DNA of 40,341 nt from JBJFGR01 sp051892875 (GCA_051892875.1 JBJFGR010000107.1:1-40341); one strand, 5' to 3'; shown: positions 8,968-17,832, counted from the first letter of the stretch. A program made the numbers and translations. The notes: generated by a model from the letters alone, not told the origin.

Positions 8968-9051
8968 GGAAGACATGTTTAAATCTTCCGTGTAGTGAGC
9001 TAACAAAGAATAAGTAACCCTTGGAAGATTTTGCAATTCCAAGGGTTTTTT
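8968..9051 (+). promoter_or_regulatory. his attenuator with three competing stems
   Basis: Stem 1:2 pairs GGAAGA (8968-8973) with TCTTCC (8984-8989). The antiterminator pairs AAATCTTCC (8981-8989) with GGAAGATTT (9023-9031), nine perfect base pairs. The terminator pairs CCCTTGGAA (9018-9026) with TTCCAAGGG (9037-9045), followed by six T (9046-9051). The antiterminator and terminator share 9023-9026, so they exclude each other. Stalling on the His codons of hisL would block stem 1:2 and let the antiterminator form, allowing transcription into hisG. Confidence 0.93.
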
Positions 9052-9070
9052 CATTTTGAGGTAAGTATAA

Positions 9071-9967
9071 ATGTCTAATAAAAAGTTTCGTATTGCAATG
9101 CAAAAATCAGGTCGTTTAAGCACTGATACAACAGATTTATTAAAAAGTTGTGGTCTAAAAATTAATAAGCGTGAAGATCGTTTAATTGCCCATGTTGAAA
9201 ATATGGAAATCGATATTTTACGCGTTCGTGATGATGATATTCCAGGACTAATAATGGATCACGTTGTTGATTGGGGGGTTGTTGGAGAAAACGTACTTGA
9301 AGAAACAACTTTAGAAAGACAGCAAGAAGGTTTACCAACTGGCTTCACTCAAGTTCGTAAGTTAGACTTCGGTGATTGTCGCTTATCTCTTGCTATTCCT
9401 GTAGAACAAGAATGGAAAGGTGTTGAAAGCTTAAGCGGATTAAAAATTGCAACCACCTATCCAAATCTTACAAAACGTTATTTAGATTCATTTGGTGTTT
9501 CTTTTAAACCTGTTTTATTAACTGGTTCTGTTGAAGTTGCACCAAGAGCAGGTCTAGCTGATGCAATCTGTGACTTAGTAAGTTCTGGTGCAACCCTAGA
9601 AGCTAACGGCTTAAAAGAAGTTCAAGTTGTATTTCGCTCAAAAGCAGTATTAATTCAAAGAGATCAAGAACTTTATCCAGAAAAGCAACGCATTGCAGAA
9701 ACATTAATCAACCGTATAGACGGTATGATGGAAGCTCACGGAAGTAAATACATTATGCTCCACGCTCCTAAAGACAAGATAAATGAAATCACAGCTTTGT
9801 TGCCTGGTGCAGAAAACCCTACATTATTAGAACTTGCAGGTAATCCAACTCACGTAGCAATGCACGTTGTTTCTTCTGAAAATCTATTCTGGGAAACAAT
9901 GGAAAAATTAAAGGAACTAGGAGCAAGTTCAATTCTAGTATTACCAATTGAAAAGATGTTAAGATAA
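9071..9967 (+). CDS. hisG: ATP phosphoribosyltransferase, long form
   Basis: First step of histidine synthesis: ATP plus PRPP gives phosphoribosyl-ATP. 298 residues, the long HisG form with a C-terminal ACT-like regulatory domain (about 225-298) that binds histidine for feedback inhibition. N-terminal motif FRIAMQKSGRLS, the VDWGVVGENVLEE segment, and the PRPP-site region ADAICDLVSSGATLEANGL at about 164-183 are all in place. GAGG nine bases before the ATG is the ribosome site. It follows the attenuator and is 16 bp before hisD. Confidence 0.97.
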   Translation: MSNKKFRIAMQKSGRLSTDTTDLLKSCGLKINKREDRLIAHVENMEIDILRVRDDDIPGLIMDHVVDWGVVGENVLEETTLERQQEGLPTGFTQVRKLDFGDCRLSLAIPVEQEWKGVESLSGLKIATTYPNLTKRYLDSFGVSFKPVLLTGSVEVAPRAGLADAICDLVSSGATLEANGLKEVQVVFRSKAVLIQRDQELYPEKQRIAETLINRIDGMMEAHGSKYIMLHAPKDKINEITALLPGAENPTLLELAGNPTHVAMHVVSSENLFWETMEKLKELGASSILVLPIEKMLR

Positions 9968-9983
9968 TTTGGATTAATAAAGC

Positions 9984-11282
9984 ATGAAAATTGTTAATTG
10001 GAAAGATTTAAATAATCAAGAAAAAGCAGAAGTATTAACTAGACCGGCAACTTCTGATGATGGGTCTAAGGCTAAATTGGTTTCTGATATAATTGCAAAT
10101 ATTCGTAAAAATGGCGATTCAGCATTACGTGAATATTCAATTAAATTCGATAAACTAACAGCTGATCACATAAAATTAACCGAGGAAGAAATCAAGTTAG
10201 CATGCTCTCGAGTTGATAATGATTTAAAAACAGCATTACAACAAGCTTATAAAAATATTTGCAAATTTCACGAAGCTCAAAAGATGCCTGTTATTCAAGT
10301 TGAAACCCAACAAGGTGTTAAATGCGAACTTCATACTCATCCAATTGACAGTGTAGGATTATATGTCCCTGGTGGTAGTGCACCTCTTGTAAGTACCGTA
10401 TTAATGCTTGCAATACCAGCTCAAATTGCAGAATGTCCAAAGGTTATTCTTTGTTCACCTCCTCCTATATCAGATGCTATCGTTTATGCTGCAAGTCTTT
10501 GTAATATAAAAGATATCTTTACAGTTGGTGGTGCCCAAGCTATTGCAGCTATGGCTTATGGAACAGAAACTGTACCAAAGGTTAATAAAATTTTTGGACC
10601 AGGTAATTCATTTGTTACCGAAGCTAAAAAACAAGTTTCTGCAGATTTTAGAGGTGCTGCTATTGATATGCCTGCTGGACCTTCTGAAGTATTAGTTATA
10701 GCAGATGAAACAGCTGATCCAAAATTTGCCGCCTCTGATTTACTGTCTCAAGCTGAGCACGGTCCAGATTCACAAGTTGTTTTATTGTCTACAAATCCTA
10801 ATTATGGTAATGAAGTACTCGCAGAAGTCGAAAATCAACTTAGAGTTCTTTCACGTGAGGGAATTGCCCAAAAGTCATTAGATAATAGCGTTGCTATCGT
10901 TTGTTCATCTCTTGATGAAGCTTGTGAAATATCAAATATCTACGCCCCTGAACACTTAATAGTAGAAACAAAAGATCCAAGATCTCTACTACCAAAACTA
11001 CGTAATGCAGGTTCAATCTTTATTGGTTCATATACTCCTGAATCAGTAGGAGACTATGCAAGCGGAACTAATCACACACTACCTACTTATGGATATGCAA
11101 AAACAGCATCTTCTTTAGGTTTAGCCGATTATGTGCGTAGATATACAGTTCAAGAAGTTACAAAAGAAGGTCTAAAGGTATTAAGTAAAACTGTTGAACA
11201 AATAGCTGACGCAGAGGGGTTAACGGCTCATAAACGTGCAGTAACAATTAGAATGGATGTTTTAAACAACGGAGAAAAGTAA
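9984..11282 (+). CDS. hisD: Histidinol dehydrogenase
   Basis: Zinc enzyme for the last two oxidations, histidinol to histidine, using NAD. 432 residues, normal length. Visible motifs: GLYVPGGSAPLVSTVLM at about 125, FTVGGAQAIAAMAYGT at about 180, KIFGPGNSFVTEAK, DMPAGPSEVLVIAD, and the zinc/catalytic regions LLSQAEHGPDSQ and YAPEHLIVET. The ribosome site is poor (GGA about 10 bases upstream), which suggests coupling to hisG. It ends one base before the hisC ATG. Confidence 0.97.
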   Translation: MKIVNWKDLNNQEKAEVLTRPATSDDGSKAKLVSDIIANIRKNGDSALREYSIKFDKLTADHIKLTEEEIKLACSRVDNDLKTALQQAYKNICKFHEAQKMPVIQVETQQGVKCELHTHPIDSVGLYVPGGSAPLVSTVLMLAIPAQIAECPKVILCSPPPISDAIVYAASLCNIKDIFTVGGAQAIAAMAYGTETVPKVNKIFGPGNSFVTEAKKQVSADFRGAAIDMPAGPSEVLVIADETADPKFAASDLLSQAEHGPDSQVVLLSTNPNYGNEVLAEVENQLRVLSREGIAQKSLDNSVAIVCSSLDEACEISNIYAPEHLIVETKDPRSLLPKLRNAGSIFIGSYTPESVGDYASGTNHTLPTYGYAKTASSLGLADYVRRYTVQEVTKEGLKVLSKTVEQIADAEGLTAHKRAVTIRMDVLNNGEK

Positions 11283-11283
11283 A

Positions 11284-12354
11284 ATGGACCCAATTGCGAA
11301 TTTAGCAACAACAAGAGTTAAAAATTTAACACCATATATGTCAGCAAGACGTATAGGAGGTCGCGGGCACACTTTTTTAAACGCAAATGAAGCTCCAAAA
11401 AGTGCGTCTTATTTACTTAATTCTCTTAGTTTAAATCGCTATCCTGAATGCCAACCTCCAGAAGTATTAGAAGCTTATGCATCATATGCAGGAGTTGCTG
11501 ATGAAAAAGTTTTAGTGTCACGTGGTAGTGATGAATCTATTGGCTTATTGGTTAGAACATTTTGCGAAAGCGGTAAAGACGCAATTTTAATATGCCCTCC
11601 TACGTATGGCATGTACTCAATAAGTGCAGATACTGCAGGTGTAGAAACTATTGAAATTGCTCCACAAGATAATTTTCAACCAGATGTGGAACAAATTAAA
11701 TCAGTTTTTGAGAGTGGAAAAAGCGTAAAAGTTATTTTTTTATGTTCTCCAAACAACCCTACTGGAACACTTTTAGATCAGATTTTACTAAAGGAAATTT
11801 TGGAATTTACAAAAGACAGATGTTTAGTAGTTGTTGATGAAGCTTACATAGAATTTTGTCCAGAAGCTACAGCTATAGGTTTATTAGATCAATATAGAAA
11901 TTTAGTAATAACAAGAACTTTATCAAAAGCTTTTGCATTAGCAGGTTTGAGATGTGGATTTACAATAGCCGATCCCGAAGTTATAAAAATGATGCTAAAG
12001 GTTATAGATCCATATCCTATTTCTGATCCTGTTGCCCAAATAGCAATTCAAGCATTAAGCAAAAATGGTTTAGCAATCTTAAAAGATAGAGTAAAAGAAC
12101 TTAACGAACGCAAAGAAAAATTTATCAATGACATAAAAAATTTAAGCTTTGTTGAAGAGATCTTTTGTGATAAAGCAAATTACATTTTAGTTCGCTTTAA
12201 AGATGGGGAAGAATTTTTTGACACCTGTGTTAAAAAAGGAATTATTCTGCGTGACTTTCATACAAAACCTAGACTTAGAAATTGTGTGAGAATAACCATT
12301 GGTAGCGATCAAGAAATGGCTGAATTGACAGCATTAATGCAATCGCTAGCATAA
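11284..12354 (+). CDS. hisC: Histidinol-phosphate aminotransferase
   Basis: PLP-dependent aminotransferase making histidinol phosphate from imidazole acetol phosphate. 356 residues. FLNANEAP near the N-terminus, FLCSPNNPTGTLL at about 150, VVVDEAYIEF at about 182, and the PLP-lysine motif RTLSKAFALAGLRCG at about 210 are all visible. A GGAG ribosome site lies inside the hisD 3' end, nine bases before the ATG. It is followed by an 82-bp gap, the largest inside the operon, containing a hairpin. Confidence 0.97.
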   Translation: MDPIANLATTRVKNLTPYMSARRIGGRGHTFLNANEAPKSASYLLNSLSLNRYPECQPPEVLEAYASYAGVADEKVLVSRGSDESIGLLVRTFCESGKDAILICPPTYGMYSISADTAGVETIEIAPQDNFQPDVEQIKSVFESGKSVKVIFLCSPNNPTGTLLDQILLKEILEFTKDRCLVVVDEAYIEFCPEATAIGLLDQYRNLVITRTLSKAFALAGLRCGFTIADPEVIKMMLKVIDPYPISDPVAQIAIQALSKNGLAILKDRVKELNERKEKFINDIKNLSFVEEIFCDKANYILVRFKDGEEFFDTCVKKGIILRDFHTKPRLRNCVRITIGSDQEMAELTALMQSLA

Positions 12355-12372
12355 GATAAATATAATATACGT

Positions 12373-12397
12373 AAGTGAGAAGTTACTCTTCTCACTT
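12373..12397 (+). terminator. Hairpin in the hisC-hisB gap
   Basis: AAGTGAGAAG (12373-12382) pairs perfectly with CTTCTCACTT (12388-12397) around a 5-nt loop. The following ATTTGTT is only weakly U-rich, so full termination is unlikely. It may set the ratio of promoter-proximal to distal his mRNA or act as a processing or stabilising stem. Confidence 0.55.
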
Positions 12398-12436
12398 ATT
12401 TGTTAAATATATCGAATTTACTGGACTACATTTTTT

Positions 12437-13552
12437 ATGGAAAAGATTCTTTTTATAGACCGTGACGGTACATTAATTGAAGAACCAATTACAGACAAAC
12501 AAGTTGATTCTTTTGAAAAATTAGTATTTGAACCACAAGTTATCTCTAGTTTAAAAAAACTTAGTGACTTTGGATATAAATTTGTAATGGTAACTAATCA
12601 GGATGGTCTTGGAACAGACTCCCTACCATTAAATAATTTTAAAGGTCCACACAATCTTATGTTAAATATATTTTCATCTGAAAATGTTAATTTTAAAGAA
12701 GTTTTAATTTGCCCTCATTTTCCACATGAAAACTGTGATTGTCGCAAACCGAAAACAAAATTAGTTCTTAAATATTTAAAACCTAATGTTTTAGATACAG
12801 AAAACTCTTATGTTATTGGTGACAGAGACACCGACATGCAATTAGCAACCAATATGGGTATAAAAGGTATTAAATATAATCGCACAACAATGAATTGGGA
12901 AAAAATTGTAGAATTTTTAACCTCAAAACCACGCATTGCACATATTGAACGCAAAACAAAAGAAACAGATATAACAATTGATATAGATCTAGACCATAGT
13001 GGAAATAGTTCAATTTCAACAGGAATTTCTTTTTTTGATCACATGCTAGACCAAATTTCTACACATGGTGGTTTTAATTTAAAATTAATAGCCAAAGGCG
13101 ATCTAGATGTTGATGAACATCATACAGTTGAAGATGTTGGTATTGCTTTAGGTGATGCTTTAAAAAAAGCTTTAGGTGATAAAAGAGGTATCGGACGCTT
13201 TGGATTTGCCTTGGCAATGGATGAAGTAGCAGCAAAAATCGAAGGTTATCCTACTGATTCTATAATGAATAAAACAACTGAAGCTTGCTTAGACATTTCT
13301 GGAAGACCATTCTGCGTTTTTAACTGCGATGCAGATTTTCAACGAAACAAAGTTGGGGACTTTCCAACAGAAATGGTACCTCACTTCTTTCACAGTTTAG
13401 CCTATAGTATGGGATTAACTCTTCATTTAACTGTAACAAATGGCAATACCCACCACCAAGTTGAATCTTTATTTAAAGCATTTGGTAGAGCATTAAGAAA
13501 TGCTTTAAAAAAAGAAGGTAATGAATTACCATCTAGCAAAGGAGTTTTATAA
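12437..13552 (+). CDS. hisB: Bifunctional histidinol-phosphatase / imidazoleglycerol-phosphate dehydratase
   Basis: 371 residues, the gammaproteobacterial fusion. The N-terminal HAD phosphatase (about 1-165) has DRDGT with the nucleophile Asp, the VTNQDG motif, and the zinc-loop cysteines CPHFPHENCDC. The C-terminal dehydratase (about 175-371) has FFDHMLDQISTHGGF, DEHHTVEDVGIALG and HHQVESLFKAFGRAL, which supply the metal-binding histidines. It catalyses steps 7 and 9 of the pathway. The ribosome site is weak (GGA 11 bases upstream). The stop TAA overlaps the hisH ATG by one base, so translation is coupled. Confidence 0.97.
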   Translation: MEKILFIDRDGTLIEEPITDKQVDSFEKLVFEPQVISSLKKLSDFGYKFVMVTNQDGLGTDSLPLNNFKGPHNLMLNIFSSENVNFKEVLICPHFPHENCDCRKPKTKLVLKYLKPNVLDTENSYVIGDRDTDMQLATNMGIKGIKYNRTTMNWEKIVEFLTSKPRIAHIERKTKETDITIDIDLDHSGNSSISTGISFFDHMLDQISTHGGFNLKLIAKGDLDVDEHHTVEDVGIALGDALKKALGDKRGIGRFGFALAMDEVAAKIEGYPTDSIMNKTTEACLDISGRPFCVFNCDADFQRNKVGDFPTEMVPHFFHSLAYSMGLTLHLTVTNGNTHHQVESLFKAFGRALRNALKKEGNELPSSKGVL

Positions 13553-14166
13553 TGCAGAAGGTTACAATCATTGATACAGGTTGTGCAAATTTGACATCTG
13601 TCTTATTCGCTTTAAAAAGATTAAATGTCGAATGTCAGGTAAGTGCTGACGAAAAAATTATTAATAATTCGGACAAATTAATATTACCAGGTGTAGGTAC
13701 AGCTGTTGCAGCCATGAAAAATTTAGAAAAAAGAAACCTTCCTGAAATCTTACATAATTGCAAAAAACCAACTCTTGGAATTTGCCTAGGTATGCAAATG
13801 CTAGGAGTTGCCTCAGAAGAAGCGATGTCAAGTGCTACAAATAATAACCTTATAAAGTGTTTAGGTATAGTTCACGGTAATATTCGTTTAATGCAAGTTG
13901 GAGATTTACCATTACCACATATGGGTTGGAATCAAGTTTATTTTAAGAATGATTGTCCTTTATTTAAAGGCATTAATGCTGGTTCATACTTCTACTTCGT
14001 ACACTCTTATGCCTTAGAAGTTACAGAAGATACTATTGCTACTTGCACCTATGGAACCACGTTTACAGCAGTTGTAAACAAAGATAATTTTTTTGGTACC
14101 CAGTTCCATCCTGAAAAGTCTGGACTTGTGGGTGCAAAACTTTTACAAAACTTTTTAAATATATAG
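13552..14166 (+). CDS. hisH: Imidazole glycerol phosphate synthase, glutaminase subunit
   Basis: Class-I glutamine amidotransferase supplying ammonia to HisF. 204 residues. The nucleophile elbow is GICLGMQMLG (Cys at about 77), the oxyanion-side motif is PGVGTA, and the catalytic His/Glu pair is in FHPEKSG near residue 184. It works as a HisH-HisF heterodimer. It starts inside the hisB stop codon (TAATG). Confidence 0.97.
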   Translation: MQKVTIIDTGCANLTSVLFALKRLNVECQVSADEKIINNSDKLILPGVGTAVAAMKNLEKRNLPEILHNCKKPTLGICLGMQMLGVASEEAMSSATNNNLIKCLGIVHGNIRLMQVGDLPLPHMGWNQVYFKNDCPLFKGINAGSYFYFVHSYALEVTEDTIATCTYGTTFTAVVNKDNFFGTQFHPEKSGLVGAKLLQNFLNI

Positions 14167-14175
14167 AGGATTAAC

Positions 14176-14916
14176 ATGATTATTCCAGCAATTGATTTAA
14201 TAGATGGCAAAGTTGTTCGTCTCTATCAGGGAGATTATGCTCAAAAGACAGAATACAGTGCAAATCCTCAAGATAGATTCGATTTATACGTTGCTGAAGG
14301 TGCTAAATTTCTACATTTAGTTGATTTAGATGGCGCTAAAGACACTAACAAGCGACAATTAAATGTGATTGCATCATTAATAAAAAACACTCCTGTACCG
14401 ATAGAAATTGGCGGTGGTATTCGTACCAAGCAAGACGTAGAAGATCTTTTAAATATTGGTGCTGAAAGAGTGGTTATCGGCTCAACAGCCGTAAAAGAAC
14501 CTGAGAGCGTTAAATCCTGGATGAATGAATTCGGAGCTGAACATATTGTTTTAGCTTTAGATATAAATATAGATCCTGTATCTAAAAAAAGATTCATAGC
14601 TGTTAAGGGGTGGCAGGAAAATAGTACAACTACAATAGAAGATTTAATAACTAAATTCCAAAATGTTGGATTAAAATACGTTTTATGCACAGATATTAGC
14701 CGCGATGGAACTTTAAAAGGTTCAAATGTAGATCTTTATAAAGATCTACATCATGAGTTTCCTAATATTGAATTTTTAGCTTCAGGTGGTATTGGAAGCA
14801 TTAATGATATAGCTGACGTAAGAGATAGTGGTGCTAGTGGTATTATATTAGGAAGAGCTTTATTAGAAGGAAAATTTACAGTTAAGGAGGCTATATCATG
14901 TTGGCCAAACGCATAA
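14176..14916 (+). CDS. hisA: ProFAR isomerase, (beta/alpha)8 barrel
   Basis: Amadori isomerase of the fifth step (ProFAR to PRFAR). 246 residues. Typical start MIIPAIDLIDGKVVRLYQGD with the catalytic Asp of AIDLIDG. Phosphate-binding motifs are IEIGGGIRT at about 77 and ASGGIGSIND at about 198, and the second catalytic Asp is in CTDISRDGTL. A strong ribosome site (AGAGGA) lies 5 bases before the ATG. It overlaps hisF by 19 bp. Confidence 0.97.
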   Translation: MIIPAIDLIDGKVVRLYQGDYAQKTEYSANPQDRFDLYVAEGAKFLHLVDLDGAKDTNKRQLNVIASLIKNTPVPIEIGGGIRTKQDVEDLLNIGAERVVIGSTAVKEPESVKSWMNEFGAEHIVLALDINIDPVSKKRFIAVKGWQENSTTTIEDLITKFQNVGLKYVLCTDISRDGTLKGSNVDLYKDLHHEFPNIEFLASGGIGSINDIADVRDSGASGIILGRALLEGKFTVKEAISCWPNA

Positions 14917-15668
14917 TCCCATGTCTTGATGTAAAAGATGGCGTTGTTGTGAAAGGTATACAATTCAGAAACCATGAGATAATGGGAAATATTGTAGATC
15001 TCGCTAGACGTTATGCTGATGAAGGTGCTGATGAATTAGTATTCTACGATATTACAGCATCATCTGATGCTCGTGTGGTTGATAAAAGCTGGGTTAAAAA
15101 AGTAGCTGAAGTAATTGATATTCCTTTTTGCGTTGCAGGTGGTATAAAGACTGTTGAAGATGCAAAAAAAATTTTAGAATTTGGTGCCGATAAAATATCA
15201 ATAAACTCACCAGCTCTTGCTGATCCAACCCTTATTTCTCGTTTAGCTGACAGATTTGGGGTTCAATGTGTTGTTTGCGGAATTGATTCATATTATGATG
15301 CAACAACCAATAGATACCTGGTAAAACAATATACAGGAGATGAAAAGAAGACCCTAGTTACTAATTGGACAACACCTGATTGGGTTCAAAAAGTTCAAGA
15401 AATGGGTTGTGGTGAAATTGTTTTGAATATGATGAATCAAGATGGTATGCGTCAAGGTTATGATTTAAAACAACTAAACCTTATTAGACCTCTTGCAAAA
15501 GTTCCTTTAATTGCTTCTGGTGGTGCAGGAACAATGGAACATTTTAAAGATGGTTTTAATGCAAAAGTTGACGGATGCCTAGCTGCATCAGTATTCCACA
15601 AAGGAATTATACATATACCTGATCTAAAAGTTTACCTTCGCAACTCAGGAGTAATTGTTCGTGACTAA
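14898..15668 (+). CDS. hisF: Imidazole glycerol phosphate synthase, cyclase subunit
   Basis: 256 residues, a paralogous barrel of HisA. It uses ammonia from HisH to turn PRFAR into imidazole glycerol phosphate and AICAR. Visible: IIPCLDVKDGVVVKG with the catalytic Asp, FYDITASSDAR, FCVAGGIKTVEDA, the NMMNQDGMRQGYD loop with the second catalytic Asp, and ASGGAGTMEHF. Its GGAG ribosome site lies within the hisA 3' end. It overlaps the next gene. Confidence 0.97.
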   Translation: MLAKRIIPCLDVKDGVVVKGIQFRNHEIMGNIVDLARRYADEGADELVFYDITASSDARVVDKSWVKKVAEVIDIPFCVAGGIKTVEDAKKILEFGADKISINSPALADPTLISRLADRFGVQCVVCGIDSYYDATTNRYLVKQYTGDEKKTLVTNWTTPDWVQKVQEMGCGEIVLNMMNQDGMRQGYDLKQLNLIRPLAKVPLIASGGAGTMEHFKDGFNAKVDGCLAASVFHKGIIHIPDLKVYLRNSGVIVRD

Positions 15669-16206
15669 TAACTCAAAATATACCTTAAATTTTGAACCTC
15701 AAAATTTAGATTGGAAAAAAGTTGATGGTTTAATGCCGGTAATTGTCCAAAATTATCGTTCAGGCCTTGTGTTAATGCAAGGCTTTATGAATATGGAAGC
15801 CTTACAAAAAACTTTAGAAATTGGTAAAGTTACATTTTTTAGTAGAACTAAAAGTAGATTATGGACTAAAGGAGAAGAATCTCATCACTATCTAAACCTT
15901 AAAGCTATTACCTGTGATTGTGATAAAGATTGTTTACTTATAGCGGCTGATCCTATAGGACCAACTTGCCATAGAGGAACAACAAGTTGTTTTGATGGTC
16001 ACTTACCACTAGCAACACTTAATATTGCTCTATATAATTCTCAAAGCGAAAAACAGTTAACTATAACCCAAGCACTTAGTAACTTCGAAAAAGAATCTTC
16101 TAATGAAAATGGTGCAAAACTTTTAAAAACAGTTATTGCGATGTTGCAATCTAAAGGTATTGACTTAAAAGATATCGATCCTATGTTTCAACAAAACATT
16201 AAATAG
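15661..16206 (+). CDS. hisI: Phosphoribosyl-AMP cyclohydrolase with a degenerate HisE-like tail
   Basis: The HisI domain (about 1-110) is intact. It has VLMQGFMNMEAL, FFSRTKSRLWTKGEESHHY, DCDKDCLL with metal-binding Asp/Cys, and GPTCHRGTTSCF with the zinc cysteines. It opens the adenine ring of phosphoribosyl-AMP. The tail after CFDGH is only about 70 residues, against about 98 in E. coli HisIE. It lacks the KVGEEGxE metal motif of the HisE pyrophosphohydrolase, and the later NEASD equivalent reads NENGAK. The closing helix LQSKGIDLKDI still resembles HisE (LQDQGLDLTTV). So this looks like a HisIE whose second activity has decayed. The start is taken as GTG at 15661 (GGAG nine bases upstream). 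A TTG at 15655, three bases from the same GGAG, is the alternative. Confidence 0.9.
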   Translation: MTNNSKYTLNFEPQNLDWKKVDGLMPVIVQNYRSGLVLMQGFMNMEALQKTLEIGKVTFFSRTKSRLWTKGEESHHYLNLKAITCDCDKDCLLIAADPIGPTCHRGTTSCFDGHLPLATLNIALYNSQSEKQLTITQALSNFEKESSNENGAKLLKTVIAMLQSKGIDLKDIDPMFQQNIK

Positions 16207-16240
16207 AAAAATTTTTTAATATTCTATAAAATACGTTATA

Positions 16241-16285
16241 CATGCAAAATAGAGCCTAATTTATTTAATTTGTTCATTTTGCATG
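16241..16285. terminator. Hairpin between the converging his operon and rsuA
   Basis: CATGCAAAAT (16241-16250) pairs with ATTTTGCATG (16276-16285), ten perfect base pairs around a 25-nt loop, in the gap between two convergent genes. Flanking U-runs are not strong. A shared, possibly weak, terminator is the simplest reading. Confidence 0.5.
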
Positions 16286-16318
16286 TTCGAGGCTATAGAA
16301 CGATTATCAAAACACTTT

Positions 16319-17035
16319 TTACTGAACATTAAACTCTTCAATTTCTTCTTGAGTTAATTCTCTATATGCTCCTACTTCCAAATTATCTAAAGTTATAGAA
16401 CCTATACTTAAACGTTTTAAAGCAATCACCTTATTACCAACCGCTGCAAACATTCTTTTTACTTGATGATATTTACCTTCGGAAATTGTAAGATGCACAA
16501 GAGTACTAGTAATTATTTTTAATCTTGCTGGTTTAGTTAAATGCTTTTCATTATTTAATAGTATTCCTTTATTAAATATTTCAATAACGTCATCAGCACA
16601 AGGTTCAGCCAAAGTAACCTCATAAGTTTTTTCACAATGATGCTTTGGTGAAGTAATTCTATGAGCCCAATCTCCATCGTCTGTGATTAATAAAAGCCCC
16701 TCTGTATCTAAATCCAATCTACCAACACAAAACAACCCACTAACAATATCCCTTTCTAATAAACTAAATACAATAGGATTTAATGAATCTTCATTGGCAC
16801 ATACATAACCTGTTGGTTTATATAATGCAAAATATCTTTTATGTTTTGCTGTAATAACTATTAAATCATCGCCATCACAAGTAACCAAGTCTTTTTCTGA
16901 AACTCTAAATGCTGAATCTTTAACGACATTACCATTTACTTTTACAATTCCTTTTCTAATAATCTTACTAGCTTCTTTTCTGCTATACCCATAATTAACA
17001 GTAATACATTTATCCAATCTTATAAATTCTTGCAT
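16319..17035 (-). CDS. rsuA: 16S rRNA pseudouridine(516) synthase
   Basis: 238 residues. An N-terminal S4 RNA-binding domain (about 5-60, RLDKCITVNYGYSRKEASKI) is followed by the pseudouridine synthase domain. GRLDLDTEGLLLITDDG at about 102 carries the catalytic Asp. Long stretches match E. coli RsuA closely, for example RITSPKHHCEKTYEVTL and ISEGKYHQVKRMFAAVGN. It modifies U516 of 16S rRNA. It begins two bases after the tcdA stop and is last in the clcA-tcdA-rsuA run. Confidence 0.95.
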   Translation of the reverse strand: MQEFIRLDKCITVNYGYSRKEASKIIRKGIVKVNGNVVKDSAFRVSEKDLVTCDGDDLIVITAKHKRYFALYKPTGYVCANEDSLNPIVFSLLERDIVSGLFCVGRLDLDTEGLLLITDDGDWAHRITSPKHHCEKTYEVTLAEPCADDVIEIFNKGILLNNEKHLTKPARLKIITSTLVHLTISEGKYHQVKRMFAAVGNKVIALKRLSIGSITLDNLEVGAYRELTQEEIEEFNVQ

Positions 17036-17037
17036 AA

Positions 17038-17832
17038 CTACTTTAAAATTCCTAATATTATCTGTTGAGCTATAGTTAATCCAACTGTTGCTGTAGCACT
17101 CATAAAAGCCCCAAAAGTTATATGTGAATTATCAAATAAAGGAGCTAATCTATTAAGTTCTTCTTCATTATTACAATTTTTTGGATAAACAGGAGACTGT
17201 TCTAGATAAACGCACTTTATTCCCATCTTTCTATTTGCACTTGTTGTAAAACCATATTCTTTTTTTAATTTTAAACGTAAGTTCTTTAACAAAGCATCAT
17301 GAGTAGTAAAAGAAAGGTCTCCTATCTTTATTTTTGTAGGATCACTTTTACCTCCTGCGCCACCTGAAGTAATAAACTTAAATTTATTTCTTTTTAAATA
17401 ATTTACTAAAGCGGTTTTGGAATCTATAGAATCAATTGCATCAACTACCCAAACATTTTTCGACATTTCTTTTGGAAAAAACTTATCCAAATTATCTTCT
17501 GTAATAAAATCGGTAAAAAATTCAATGTTCAAATCTGGATTTATATCTAATAGACGCTCTTTAAATACAGTAACTTTTTGTTTACCAATTGTTGATGATA
17601 ATGAATGACATTGGCGATTTATATTATGAATAGCTATGGTATCATGATCAAAAATTCTGATATTTCCAACACCTGAACGAACAAGAGATTCTACACACCA
17701 AGAGCCAACCCCACCAATTCCAACAATGGAAACACTTGATTCTCTTAATTTTTCTAGTGATTTAATACCAAATAAGGATGCTATACCTCTAAATCTTGCT
17801 AACTGATCATCTTTATCAACACACATAACCAC
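17038..17832 (-). CDS. tcdA: tRNA threonylcarbamoyladenosine dehydratase (E1-like)
   Basis: Ubiquitin-E1-like enzyme that cyclises t6A37 of tRNA to ct6A with ATP. 264 residues. The nucleotide-binding loop is VSIVGIGGVGSWCVESLVRSG at about 34-54; next come FDHDTIAIHNINRQ (the Asp and Arg of the ThiF/MoeB fold) and WVVDAIDSIDSK. The GGAGGKSDPTKI segment and the IKCVYLEQSPVYP region are typical of TcdA/CsdL. The GTG start overlaps the clcA stop by one base and has GGAAG six bases upstream; an ATG six bases later is possible. The family often acts with the CsdA/CsdE sulfur relay, but neither is nearby. Confidence 0.93.
   Translation of the reverse strand: MVMCVDKDDQLARFRGIASLFGIKSLEKLRESSVSIVGIGGVGSWCVESLVRSGVGNIRIFDHDTIAIHNINRQCHSLSSTIGKQKVTVFKERLLDINPDLNIEFFTDFITEDNLDKFFPKEMSKNVWVVDAIDSIDSKTALVNYLKRNKFKFITSGGAGGKSDPTKIKIGDLSFTTHDALLKNLRLKLKKEYGFTTSANRKMGIKCVYLEQSPVYPKNCNNEEELNRLAPLFDNSHITFGAFMSATATVGLTIAQQIILGILK

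Noticed and set aside
14268..14690. 140-codon open frame antisense to hisA
   Set aside because: It lies wholly inside hisA on the opposite strand, without a ribosome site or family motifs.
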